The position numbers were made by a program, and so were the translations under genes. Positions 47,197-61,100 of a stretch of 64,000 nt of DNA are shown piece by piece. The notes under the pieces are model-generated. The model worked only from the letters and a program-made list of their open reading frames with translations, did no database searches and was not told the origin of the DNA. Within the stretch, counting starts at the first letter, position 1. Each line of letters begins with the position of its first letter. The stretch comes from Gentiana macrophylla (Eukaryota > Streptophyta > Magnoliopsida > Gentianales > Gentianaceae), in the NCBI GenBank assembly GCA_026214975.1, contig CM047805.1, positions 194,804,601-194,868,600 of the forward strand. Reading direction: 5' to 3'.

Positions 47197-48839
47197 TTAG
47201 TACATATCGATAGGTTTTTGTGATGGTAGTTATTTTGCTCGGTAATTTGCACTACGTTGCATTTTTTTGGATAGTCTAGCCTAACTAGCATAGCAAATGA
47301 AAATAGTTTTGTTCGGCACATGATGATGTATATTGTGGTACGATAATGTGGTACGTTTCCATTGCAATGTAAATATGTAAGGCAATGATGTGTAATGTGC
47401 TATGATATTGTGGTACGTTTCCAATGGAATTCAAAAATGTTTTTGTAGATACGGAAAGATACACACCCCCATTAATTTCGTCCCTAGCGGGGTTCGAAGT
47501 ATGGTCTCCTTACTCGGTAGCCAGGTTAGACCATAGCGAAAACAATCTGGGCAATTGATGATGTTGAAAAAGTCATCTTATTTTAGCGGCGGATTCGTGG
47601 GGGATATCTGGCTATTATGTGTATAAAAAACGGTGGTGCTCGGCGGCAAAAGTGGTGGTGCTCAAGAACAAGATGAAGATCTTCCAGAGCAAGATGGAGG
47701 AGTGTTTGGTGTTTTGTGTTTTATGAGCTGAGCCTGAAGAGGCTGCCTACGTACCCTTAGTAAGGGATCAAGTCATACGTAGTTCTGGAAGTGAAGTTCA
47801 CCCTCTTGTGATGGACGTGATGTGGGTATTTATAGAGGTTTGGAGCTAGCCAGCTGGCGAGAGCATGACAACTGGCAAGTCGGTGGGCTAAGAGCCTAGC
47901 GGCCTGCTGAGAGCCTTGGCAGACTCGCTGAGGAACTTGCGGCCTCGAGATGGGCCTTGCGGCTTGAGTGCTTTGTCTTGTCTTTATGTCGGCGGCTCTG
48001 GTCCCTGGCGGACTTGATGACTTGGGGTTTGTGGGCTGGCTCCCTAGCCTGATAGTATCGTGTAGAACCAAAGACGTGGATTTGGGCCGACGGCTTGCGA
48101 GTTCGTGGATTATGGTGGCCGGTGGCCTTATCCGCTATTTTGGTGGCTGGACGAATCCGAATAAGGATCCGCTGACCGAATTACGATTTAGACATATCAG
48201 CAATGTATCTAGTACACACGATTATTGGTTTTTTTTGTTTTGTGTTTTTTTTTTGTTTTTGAGAAGGATGTATATTGTCGGCAATTGTTTTTTTATTTTA
48301 TATTTTAGAATTCTATTGTCAGCAATTAAAGATATACATTAATTCGTGAAATTTTAGGGTGGTCCAATTGTCTGAGTGTAAGTTTTGGACCACCAAGTCA
48401 ATAATCAACATTATTAGTTGGTAGTTTATTTTTCAAGGTGAAGGACTATTTTTATTGATTATGATCGTCAAGTAGGATTTGTCTTATGACAATACTAAAA
48501 TTTGTGCATTAATTCATGTAATTCTGATGAATGCAAGGACTGAAACTGCAATACCTTTTAATTAAAAAAGGAAATTTATTTAAAAGTGCATGATTGATGA
48601 TTCTTCTTAAGCGCTTTATTTGAGCGATGATTACGCTAAAAGGGTTTGATTTTGTGTGTAAAAAATGGGGTTTTTTTTTAGATGAAGAGTTTTTTTAAAT
48701 GAAGAGAGGCCAATGAAGTCATTTTAAATGAAGCCACTTTTAAAAAAAACCCTTTACCTTATAACCGGGTATTGCTGATACACGTAAACGGGTCTACTCA
48801 AACCCGAATCACCATCACAAGCATAACTCACCCCTTTCT
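47197..48839. other. Intergenic region with a possible solo LTR-like segment
   Basis: No gene. At 47640-48200 the sequence is GC-richer than its surroundings and includes GCTGCCTACGTACCC and AAGTCATACGTAGTTC, words I associate with plant LTR retrotransposon ends, but no LTR limits or TSD were found. Positions 48670-48750 hold a short inverted repeat (GGGGTTTTTTTTTA and TTAAAAAAAACCC). The UPF2 promoter must lie in the last few hundred bases. Confidence 0.35.
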
Positions 48840-49189
48840 TCCTTCCTCGTCTATACTGCAAATTCTTCTCTTTTGAGTTATGTAACTTGCTTCCGTTTTC
48901 TGTCACCAAACGATTAACCATTGCAAACCTCTATTTCTTCGCAAAGTTACACACTTACCTAGTAAATTCCTTGAAATCGTTTTTCAGGTTGGTGGAAAGT
49001 TAACCTTCTGTGACGATTCCGACAGTGTCCGGCGAATTTCCCCTTGACAAATCGAAGGTAATATATGCTGATCGCCTTTACCGTGTGGAGGAAGTAGTAT
49101 ATGTGCTTACTTTCCACACTCGTTTATGGCTGGAGTTCATTTCGTTTGTTTACTTTTTAGTTTTATGTAGTTAATTGTTTAGACTACAG
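48840..49189 (+). promoter_or_regulatory. UPF2 5' untranslated region with a leader intron
   Basis: A pyrimidine-rich stretch at about 48825-48890 suits a transcript start. A donor AAG|GTAATA at 49057/49058 and an acceptor CTACAG at 49189 define a 132-bp intron ending directly at the ATG. The extent of the UTR is inferred. Confidence 0.55.
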
Positions 49190-52100
49190 ATGGAACATGC
49201 AGAGGAAGAGTTCCGAGCCGGAGGCGATGTTGATGTCAAACATGACGATGAGGTGGTATAACTATCTTTTTTATTTTTTTTACCCATAGAAAATCCTATG
49301 ATGAAAGTGAATATTTACCTGTTGTAAAGCCTATATGCATTTATACATATTCTGCATTTGGCGTTAAGGTCCTGTTGTTTAATGAGTTGTTGTGCTGCCT
49401 TGCCTATTCCTGTAGTTGATTGTTGGAAGTTTTATTGTGTGATGTTTCAAAGAAAATAAGAGCTGACAATTATAGTTGTAAGGTGCTTGCGTAGGTCGTA
49501 ACGCCTAGAAGGTAGGCTACAGTCGCTTCAGCAAGATGCTATACAAAAAGGGTTTGTGTGTACATGATAAAACATTTGACTACATAGTACTCTTGTCTGA
49601 GTTTGTGCATGTATGGCTAGTTTAATTGATATTATTAGGTGGTTAGGACATACTACATATGATGGCGTCTGCAATCGCTTTGATGTGGTTGACCTTACGG
49701 TTCTCAAAAAGCACATTTGAACATTTGTTTGATAGGATTTGGCATTTTTGTGGAATTTTTACTGATTTTATCTATGCGACCAGGCAACCCAAGCTTGTCT
49801 AGCTTCGCCCAACCACTTAACAACTTTGCTGACAATGACTACTATTTCCCACAATTTTGAACTTTGATGATCTGCTCTGATGCAATTCTCCCTGCAGGAA
49901 GCTGCTGCCCGTGTTGAGGAATTCAAGAAATCTTTGGATGCAAAGGTGTCTCTTAGACAGAGTAATCTGAACCCGGAAAGACCTGGTTAGTAGTTTTTAT
50001 AGAATTTACATTTCTATCTGTTATTGAATGGTTCCTTTTTCTTCCTTGGGTTCCTTGTGCAACTGCCTGCAATAAAAGAAGATGGAGTAGCCAGATCTCT
50101 TTCTGATATCAAGGAGAGTGTTCTCAATAACTGCTTTCAAGTGTTGAATGCTCCCAGAATTTCTGGTGCTAAAAGACTCACGTTTCCAATTTCTATCAGC
50201 TGAAGTATCCTAAATAGATACTACTTTCAGCGATTTGCAGAAACCTCCTCTATCGAAGACGGGATACCCTGATCTCTTTTGAGATCAAGGAGGGCGTTGA
50301 CAGTTATTGATGTCAAGCTTCCTTTCAGTTTGCTATCAAGGACGTGTGTTTCTAATTTCTCTCACCTGGGGTGTTCTAAATAGGTCTTCTTCCCCATGAT
50401 CTTTCATTGGGAGTAGACTCTTGTTGTGTTCTCTTTCAAGCCTTGACTGTCATCTTCGGGAAGATGCAAAACTTCTTAAAGCAGTCAACTGCTTGTAGTA
50501 AGGGATTTCAGTCATCATATGCACCTGTCTTGCCAGTCGTTTTTGTTACTTTCATAGTGTTAAACAATTCTGAAGTAGATCCAGGAAATGAAATCTGGGT
50601 GTTATTAAATTAATCGCTTTAGCTCAACCAGATTATGTAATCTTATGATAGTCTAATTTTGATTCATTGTCGTTGAACCTCAGACTCAGGGTTCCTTAGG
50701 ACATTGGATTCTAGCATAAAGCGCAACATGGCTGTTAGAAAGAAACTTAAGCAAATTAATGAAGAGCAGCGAGAAGGATTACTGGAAGAGTTACGATGTG
50801 TCAATTTGAGCAAGTTTGTTAGTGAGGCCGTGACTGCTATTTGTGAGGCAAAGCTTAGATCTGGGGACATTCCAGCTGCTGTTCAGGTTACCCATTGGCT
50901 CAGATTACTTCAGATGATCATATATTCTCTTCCCTACTTTTACGAAATATCATTGGTAGTTTTATTTTATTTCATCTGTGTATGTTTAAAGGTTTTACTC
51001 TTGTATTCAGCTTGGATGCAAATCAAATAGCTTTTTCTAATATATCTTTTCTGTTCTCTCTGAATGCACAAGCTGTAGATCTTAGTATGTCATCTACATC
51101 TTGTTAGCACTTTAAATATTTTTGGTATATTTTTCTTAAATTTATGTGCTTATTGATGCAAAATCTCTGTACATGCCGAATTCCCAAGGTCCTTCCCCCC
51201 TCCCCCTGTCTTGAGGATAAACCGGTAGCAGAGGTATGTGATAATTTAACCAAGAATCAAAGTTGTTATAAGTGGTGAACTTCTTTTGGAGTATCTGATT
51301 CTGATGAGCTTGTCACCATTACATTGGACATTATGTTATCTGTGAGGCTTGAAAACTCTTTGATTTAAATTCATACGCTTTTTTGCGTTGATTACTTTAG
51401 TAGTTGTCTATGTGCTTGGGCATTGGGATTGTAGTGGAGATCATACTAATGTGCTTGGCTTCAATAGTACCCCTTCGAGTAACTTGTAGGAGATAGTATG
51501 GGTTTATAAAAGGTCATCTTTCACGTTAACCACATTGAAGCGCAGTTCGTTGAAAAGTGTTTCTTTAAGATTTGCACTAGTTTGTAATATTTATGGTTGG
51601 CTCTCACAAGAGGGTCACATCAGAGTATTAAAATGTATAACTTACTTGTCAGGTACTTAAGGTTTTAATGACGTGATTATATCTCTCTTGCATTGAATGC
51701 ATTTTATTTATTTATTTTGTATTCTCAACTTCACCTTTTCCCCCCTTTTCCCTTTTCTGTTGCTTGGGAATCGGTTTACTACAGATATGCTCATTGCTTC
51801 ATCAAAGGTACAAAGAGTTTTCACAAAGTCTCGTCCAAGGTCTTCTGAAAGTCTTTTTTCCTGGAAAATCTGCTGAAGACCAAGATGCAGACAGGAACTT
51901 GAAGGCCATGAAGAAGCGTAGTACTTTAAAACTTTTGTTGGAACTCTTTTTTGTTGGAGTTGTTGAAGATTGCTCTATCTTTGTCAATATCATTAAGGAT
52001 TTAACTAGCGCGGAACATTTAAAGGATCGGGATGTAAATTTGTCTCTGCTTGCTAGCTTTGCTCGACAAGGAAGATGCCTTATTGGGCTTCCGCTGACGG

Positions 52101-55100
52101 GGCAAGATGACCTTGAAGAGGTACGGCTACTTACATGTTATCCAAGTAAAGGTGCTTTTGTTGACTTCAGATCCTATTTAATTTCCCTACGTGTTTTATG
52201 TCGTTGCTTTTGGTTTTTTTATCTCTGATGTCATCAAGTACACTAATGTTAGGTTATTCCTTTCATGTAATTGTAATTGCTAGCAATTACACAAGTGTAA
52301 TTTACCTGATAAAATGAACCAGAAGTGATTGTATCTTGTGGAAGTTTTTTGTCTCTTGCACACCCTTTAGACTATTGTTACCCCAATTCGCTCATAAGGA
52401 GAACATTTCCCATCTAATATGATCCATCCAGATCAGTTTTTATTTCTATTTTTGGCTTCAGATCAGACAAACGGCGTTCGTCTCTATAGAAATACAATGG
52501 CAGTAAGTAGGAAATAATACCAATTTACCATATAAAGTAGTAAACACTTTCTTCCTCCTCTGGTTTCTTGGTATAGTACATACTCTCTTGGCGACTACTT
52601 TTTCTTTTCCTTCTGGCAGCAGTGGCAAGAATATAATTTCATTGCTTTGGAACCTTATACAACATAGAAATGTAGAAAGGAGTGACTTCGACGATGATAG
52701 ATTGTAGTTGGTGAGATTAATCTGGTTAGAAACGACGAGAAGAGCAGTTTTTACTATAGTAGAGTGGAATAAATTGTAAATTGCAACAAATAAGGAAGGG
52801 CAGATTCATTGGAGAAGGAAAAGGTTCCTCAACTGGACCAGAAATATATCCCCGTGTATATCTCTTTATTCTTTACATTTTTTTGGCTGGTGTAATGTTT
52901 TGAAACACGATATCAATCTTTTCAGGTTTCTAATTACTGTGAATATTTAGTCTCTAAATTGCAATTTTATCTAGTAGAAAAATTAATTTAAATTAGTTTT
53001 GTTAGTTTAAAATATATATCATGTGTCCATAAGATCAATCATACCATAATAATGATATTAGCGACACGAAATATCTATGCTACATGCATTTAGCAATTCT
53101 AATTAGCATTCCACGCTCCTGATGTATGAATTTTGTTCCTCTTAATTGATATAAAGATGTAGCCCATCGTATTACTAACTAGAGAAATCTTGTTTGCTGA
53201 ACCATTTTTGTTCCACGTACTGAATCAATCTCTGAACCAAGCAACTTGTTTTGCATTATATGGTTGTTCGACACTTTTTGGGTAAACTTCTCTTCCTCTA
53301 TTATCTTTTTGTTGAATAGCTCTCTCCCAAAAGCTTAAGCTGTTGGGGAGGTGAGTAATTTACATACAAAAATACAACACACTAAAACACACCCCTTCAA
53401 ATGTGGGTGTATAACAAAGAAGCTTGGCTAACATAGGCACACAAAGCCATATAAAGAGGACAAGAAGGCAACAAGGTGGCCCAACACTTGACAATATAAA
53501 TGGGGTGGGAGTGGAGATAGAGAAGTTTAAACTCATGAACTTTTGCTATGATATCATGTTGAATTACCATTTATCGCAAAAGCTTAAGTTGTTGGGGAGG
53601 TGAGTAATCGCATATTTAAACACATCACACTTCAAGAGTTATGGCCGTCTAATCATTCGAAAGGTGAGTGCTTCATGTTGTTAAAATGTTGTGGGATGGA
53701 GAGTTGTCGTGGTTAAAGGCCTCCCATGATCCTAGAATACTCAGTGTGATTTCCCCCGTGCATGTACTGTATACAGTGACTAGTTCAGCCAAGGTATAGT
53801 ACACATCTTTACATCATTTGTTTAAGCTCGGGTACGACAAGATTCATTCACTTTTAGTCTTCCAGTGCATGGGTGAGTGCATATGGTAACATTGCGAGTT
53901 AGGAATGAATTGAAGGTAGAACACAGACATCATCACTCACCAGGTTATGGTAGGGAATAACAAGCTTTATTTTTTTTATGGTGTGTAACTGGGCTTTTTG
54001 GGTGTGGATTTTATTTGTTCCTGCATGACTTTGAAAATGGCTTATTAATAAGGAGATGATATCTGCACGCAGATAGTTGCAGTCTCATAAGATAGTTCTT
54101 AATTTATTCATGCTGGGAATAGACTTATAATAGCTGTGATAGTAAGTAAAACTAGATACAAATGGAAACATACTGTTCACCTGAAATTAGTGAGCTAATG
54201 ATTCCTGTAGTTTTCCCTTGGATTTGTTGGGTTGTCATTGTAGTTGAGTTTTCCCTTGTTATAAGTACTTGTTCATCTGGCTCTGCTCATTTCCATGTTG
54301 AATAAATAAGTACTGTTGTCCTAATTTTGTAATTTTTAACCCTTTGCAGTTCTTTAAGAGCCTGAATGTCTCAGCAGAACAGAAGAAGTTTTTCAGGAAG
54401 GCTCTGCAGAATTATTATGACACTTCCGTGGAACTACTTGAGTCAGAACATGCAGTACGTGTTTTATCTTACAGCGTCAATTTCACCTTGATCTCAACAG
54501 TGGACTGTGTACACAAACATCTACAGCAACATCTTCTGCACTTCCCTGCATTTTTATTCGATTGAGTTTTTTAGTATCTTTCCTTTGGGCATTGTTAATG
54601 GCATTACCATCGGTCTACATTTCGCACAAATTTCGACTTTGATTTCAACCCCTCCAGAGTCGAGTTTTGTGCATAAATTCGACTCTGGAGAGGTCGAATT
54701 TCGTTGTGGTGCCCCAACGGTAGATTGACTGTGGTGCCATTAACAACGTTCCTTTCCTTTTCATGCATACTTTGTCCTTTCGAAGTTGTTATTTAACAAA
54801 ATTAGCTCTTGTTGTAGTCACTTCGCCAAATGGAGCATGAAAATGCGAAGGCCTTAAATGCCAAAGGTGAACTCAGCGATGAAAATGCCTCTTCGTATGA
54901 GAAGCTGCGCAAGTCGTATGACAACCTGTATCGTGGCATCTCAGCGTATGTAATATTTTCTTTTGACAAAGCTTCTGTTATTAGTTGCATTTATTATTTG
55001 GAGTTCCCATATGCATGCGAATGTGGTGGGACAATGAAATATATGAGCTGAAAAAACTTTAAGACGAACATATTTGTAGATCTTCACTTATCGACTTATG

Positions 55101-58100
55101 GTACAGCCTTTTCATGATTGGGCAATTGCTATTCAACATGCTGCATTTTCAATCTACCATAGTTTCTTTGCACCACATTTTTCTAAAGATTACTTTGACC
55201 CATATTTTTTTGTAGATAGTGCTTGTGAATCTATGGATGTTAATTCTGTTGATTAATTTTATTTTTGAAGTTCTAGTCTGACAACGGGAATTCTTATGAC
55301 TAGGAAAAACAAACCTTCTCCGTAACAAAATCTGAAATACGCCTCGTTGGGATTGTCATTTCGAAGAATGATTAGACAATCCGTCTACTTTTCCCTGTTA
55401 AAATGAAGTTAGGATAACCATTCTTGTTAACTGTCAAACTGTAATGGTACGTTTGTTTCACAGAAATGGAATGAAATCAAAGGAAATGAACGGAATGGAA
55501 TGAAATGGAATAAACTCGTTTCATTATTGCGTTTGGAACATAAAAGAATAGAATGAAACAAATTTCATAATGGGCGACATACAAAGTGATGGTGGGTGTA
55601 AACTTTTTGGTTGCAAACTTTTGCCTAATCCTTCACGAAACAATTATTTCTGTTGTCTTATTGACCCAGTTCCTTATATTCTTTTTGGTTGAGATTTTTA
55701 AAGTCTTTTTGTGTTTTCTTCTCTTTTTACATAGTGCTTCTGGTTATAGAGTACGTTTTTGTGTGTCCACTTGCATTTTCCCAGCTTCAATCCTTTCTGG
55801 TTGTTTTTGATTTTCTGTTGTTTTCTCCGTTTGTGTGTGTTTGTCCTTTGAGTAAGCCGTTATCTTGCAGTTTAGCAGAAGCACTAGACATGCAACCTCC
55901 AGTAATGCCTGAGGATGCTCACACCACTAGGATGACTTCTGGGGAGGATGCATCGCCACAGGGTGCTGGCAGGGATAGTTCTGTTGAAGCGCTGTGGGAT
56001 GACGAAGATACCCGAAGTTTCTATGAGTGCTTACCGGATTTAAGGTTATAAAATTGACGTATCTGTTATGCGTGTTGTAAAACAAGTAGCTAAATTCTTA
56101 TATAAATGGTGATATCTTTTCCTCTAGAGCATTTGTGCCTGCTGTATTGCTGGGTGAAGCAGAACCAAAACTGAATGAGAATAAGACACAAGAACAACTG
56201 TCGGTAATGGCTTCTCCTAGTTCTTATCTTTTCCATGATTATCCCGTAATTGTATTTCACTTTTGCTTAGTCCTTGTCTTGGCCTAACATGCACTTTCTT
56301 GAAACATCTTGGGGCCAACTGTATTGCTATATTATTATTTTTCCTATTTGGGGGTCTTGGGGGTGGGGCGAGTCGACATGGTTTAATTCGGAATGGATTA
56401 CCTCTATCGTCAGTATTCCTTCCGTATTGTAATGGGTTTATTTTATTCGGTCCAGCATATACACTATTTGAAGAAAAGTATGTTACTGCCAACTTAAACA
56501 CCATTTTCAAAGAGTGGAAAAAGTAGCTGTGTTATGTATGGAAATTTGTCTCTATAACAATAGTTTGTCAGATTTTCCCTTTTCTTTCTTGAGTTGCATG
56601 TAATGCTTGTTGGCTACATCTTATAAATTACCATCTCAACTTAATGGTTGAGAACTTAAAGAGAAGTTTAATTTATAGACATAGTCTAACACGGCTTATC
56701 ATGTGTGGGCTTGCGAACACAGAGCAAGAAGCAGTAGATTAAACATATAGTACTAGTAAAATCAGCCACTAATAGTAATCTTAACACAAACGGGGCAAGG
56801 GTGAGGTTTGATCTCATGACCTAATGTTCGGATACAATGAAAAAGTACCTTCCTACCTAAAAGCTTAAGTTGTTAAAGAGAAATGTCATTTTATATGTAT
56901 TTAGTGCAACATTCGGTGATTCCATCCTTATTAATGTCTCCTACACTATTATTGATGTTTGTCTCTGTTTTTATTCGATATTAAGTATTTTAATATGGAA
57001 ATATAATGAATGTTCTCGCATAAAATTGCTTCAGGGCATTAATGTAAGTATTCAGGCTCTTAGTCCTACTTTTTTTATATTTTATATTTTTTTTTTGTTT
57101 TATAAATTTTTTTTTGATTTTTTTTATTAACAAATTATTGTACTCATAAAGAAATGTTGAATGTGAAGGATTCTACGCCAGAAACGGACCCAGGTCAAAT
57201 GATGGAAGAAGTTGCGGAACCCTCCGCGGAGGCTGAATGTGTATGTGAATCGAAAGATGATGAATTGAAGGATAAAGATGGGAGAGATAAAGATAAAAAT
57301 AAAGAATTTGATAAGGAAAAGGAAAAGGAAAAAGGAAAAGAAAAAGATGTGGAAAGAAAGGGAGATGTTGAAAAGGAGAAAGTCAAAGGTCTTGAAGGAA
57401 CGAATCTGGATGCCCTACTTCATAGGCTCCCTAGTTGTGTTAGCCGTGACTTGATCGATCAGTTGACTGTAATGTTAATTCCTTGTGCAATTTTTACTGT
57501 TATATGTTTTCCTTTTAGTTATTAGATAACGATATCATAACTTTTAATCTCTGATTACTTTTTAGGTAGAATTTTGCTACTTGAATTCGAAGTCCAGTCG
57601 GAAAAAGCTTGTGAGGGCTTTGTTCAATGTTCCCAGGACATCACTTGAGTTGCTGGCTTACTATTCTCGTATGGTTGCCACCTTATCAACATGTATGAAG
57701 GATGTATCTACCATGCTTTTACAGTTGTTGGAGGAAGAATTCAACTTTTTGATCAATAAAAAGGTTGCTGTTATTTTCTGCTTGTAGCAAGGAGGATAAC
57801 CTATTCTTTGTTCTGCGAGTACTTGGTATTATGGATACTTAAAGTACAGTATACTTTATAACCAGTATAATGTGCTTCCCATTGCAGGATCAGATGAACA
57901 TCGAAACCAAAATCAGGAATATCAGATTTATCGGAGAACTATGCAAATTCAAGATTGCACCTGCTGGGCTTGTCTTCAGTTGTCTAAAAGTAGTTTTTGT
58001 TCTTTTGTCTTTCTCTGCGAAATTATTTTTGTAACTTCAGGTTCCATAAATTTTTGCATGTTCATTTGGTTTGAGCAAGTAATGTCTGTGCATGGGTTTA

Positions 58101-61100
58101 AATCTGTCTTACTCAGCTTCTATCCTCATCATTCCTTGCCGTGTGCCTTATCCCTTCTTTTGTCCGTCTTTCTCACTTTTTTAACATAACATCTGTCACC
58201 TGGATATGTTTTCTCTTGTATAGCTTACTAAGACATGATATAATATCCATCTGGGGTCAAATCCGCATTCGAATCTTTTAGAGTGTTGAAACAAATTAAG
58301 GATGAGCTACTACTTTTTCTGAATGGCAAGAATTTTAATGTTTTCCAGGCATGCTTAGATGATTTTAGTCATCATAACATTGATGTTGCTTGCAATCTTC
58401 TGGAGACATGTGGTCGTTATCTTTACCGTTCTCCTGAGACTTCCATACGGATGGCAAATATGTTGGAGATATTGATGCGCCTAAAAAATGTGAAGAATTT
58501 GGATCCTCGTCATAGCACATTGGTAGAGAATGCATATTACTTGTGTAAACCACCAGAAAGATCAGCCCGAGTTTCCAAAGTTCGACCTCCATTGCATCAG
58601 GTATCACGTTAAGTGTTTACTAGTGTTTCCTCGTCATTTGATTTGTTAGCCTTTCTAACTTTTTCATTGTTTTTTTTTCTTATATAGTACATCAGAAAGT
58701 TGCTTTTCTCAGATCTGGATAAAACTTCCATCGAGCATGTGCTGAGACAGTTGCGTAAATTACCTTGGAGTGAATGTGAACTTTACCTTTTGAAGTGTTT
58801 TATGAAGGTCCACAAGGGAAAATTTGGTCAGATCCACTTGATTGCATCTCTTGCTGCTGGTTTAAGTCGTTATCATGATGAGTTTGCAGTTGCTGTTGTT
58901 GACGAGGTTTGTTCTTTTGACTGATATGTTCATGCATGGGCTTTTGCATATTGCTTCAGAACTTCTTGGATTTCAAGGCACCTGTCTCTGTCTAGACTTG
59001 AACCTACTAGCGTTTTTCTTTTCAATATTTTATAATTTTCTACTTGGCATAAGAGGTGCATTCTCGGTGGTTCAATGATTATCATCACTTTCTTTAACCC
59101 TATCTTTCAGGCCATAACAAACTTATCTTGCAGCTGAACTGTGATCAAAGTGACTTGATGATGCATAAAGCTTTCCGACACAGAGAACAAATACTCCAAA
59201 TACTCCCTCCGTCTTGTAATATAGAGCCTTATAGCTTTTCTATGGTGTTTCAAAATATAAGTCCTTCTCACAAAACAATGCGATATTAAATAATTATGTT
59301 TCCACTTTTACATTCAACAATGCAATATTATAAGGCACTCTCAAAAAACGATGCAGCAATTAGTCTTAAAATGTTAAAACGTGATTCATTTATAATGTTT
59401 CATAAACTGTGTGTAAAAGCTAAAATATTATGGGACGGAGAGAGTACTTTTTGTTCTTTCTTTTCTTATGAATACCCTTTCCCCAACTAAATCTTCCCTC
59501 TCCACCAAAAAATAAAGTAAAATAATCTCAGCTTTGAGTGCTCAACCACCTATGTAAATGAAGAGTTTCTTTCTCTTAAGAGCCATATTACCACTTTAAC
59601 TAATTTGGCAAGAAGTCTGGTCAACAAAAAGCTCCTATACCCATAGTTGTCAAGGCATTCGCCTAGTCTCAAAATTCAAGGTCTTAGCACCCAGAAGGTA
59701 GGCGAGGGTTGCCTCAGCAAGATGTATAAAATAATTGCCATGATGAAAATTTTGACTACTTAGTACTCCTATCTGAGTTGGTGCATGTATGGCTAGATTA
59801 ATTGATATCATTGGGTGGTTAGGGGACATACTACATATGTTGGCACTTGCAATTGGTTTGATGTAGCTGGCACTCATGGTGCTCACAAGGCATAGTTGAA
59901 TATTTATTTGAGAGGAATTGGCCTTTGTGTGGACTTCTACTGATTTTCTTGTCATTTAGCTTCTATTTTTCAACTTTTTCCATGACCGCGTAGCATGGCT
60001 AGGTGACACCTAGGCGATGCAGGCTGCGTAAGCTTTGCCTAACGCTTTCACAACCTACGTGACTTCATTCCTAGCAACTCTTTCCATGTCTGTGATTGCA
60101 CTTTGTACTTTGCACATACATCAATTTCTATTTACGTGAATCTAGTACTCCCTCCTTCCCAAAATATAAGTCCATTTTGTTTTTTGGTTTTGTCCAGGTG
60201 ATGGCGGCTCCTTGATTTTAGGTTAAAAGGTTGTTAGGGCCTCTAGGTGGTGGCTCCTTGATTTTAGGAGTTTGTACTAGTCTGGACTGTAGATATATTT
60301 CTATTGAAAGGCTTCATCAGCCTCTTTGTTAATCATCGAATAAAAGAGATTTCTTTATATCTTTCTTTCAACACTATATATGTATGAGGATAACCTTTTT
60401 GCATTTCTTCTTTCTTTCTGTTAAGTTCATAGTCTCTCCTGGTATATCTTTGGACTGAGTGTAACTTCGTTAGTTGACTTGGATATACACAATTTCTAGA
60501 TTTTAGAGGAAATCAGACTTGGATTGGAATTGAATGACTACGGGAAGCAGCAGCTGCGAGTCGCTCACATGCGTTTCCTGGGGGAGTTATATAATTATGA
60601 ACTTGTGGACTCATCTGTTATCTTTGACACGCTTTATTTCATTCTGGATTTTGGTCATGGCACAACTGAGGTATGGAATTAACCTCTAGTAGTAGTTTGT
60701 TGGTGAAAATATAATCATCTATCTCATGCATTATCTGGTTTTTAACTTGTCTTTGTTGCTTTATTTTCTGTTGGAACCTAACTCCTCAGTTAAAGTTTTC
60801 AATGTTGTAAAATGACTCGGGTCAGAAAATCTATTTTTTCTTTGAGCTTGATTGGGTCATCTGATTAATTTGTTGGAATTACATTCAGAACAGATTTGCT
60901 GCCATAGTGGTAGATTCTTCAGAGTTCATGTGTGTGATAAGTTTCCTTATAATGTTAATCAGCTCATTGTTAATTCTCAATCTCTTTGTTATGCTTCAAC
61001 TTCTCAACAGCTTTAGAACACAACACTGTGCCAGATGTGAATAACTATTGTCAACTGTTCTTATTGTGCACTTCTCATTAGTTCTTTTGGTGCATGCTTC

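Noticed and set aside
47470..47545. tRNA-like GGTTCGAA segment
   Set aside because: No acceptor stem or cloverleaf could be drawn.
58283..58348. Upstream extension of UPF2 exon 12 as coding
   Set aside because: The conserved frame begins after TTTTCCAG at 58348; the upstream frame has no UPF2 similarity.
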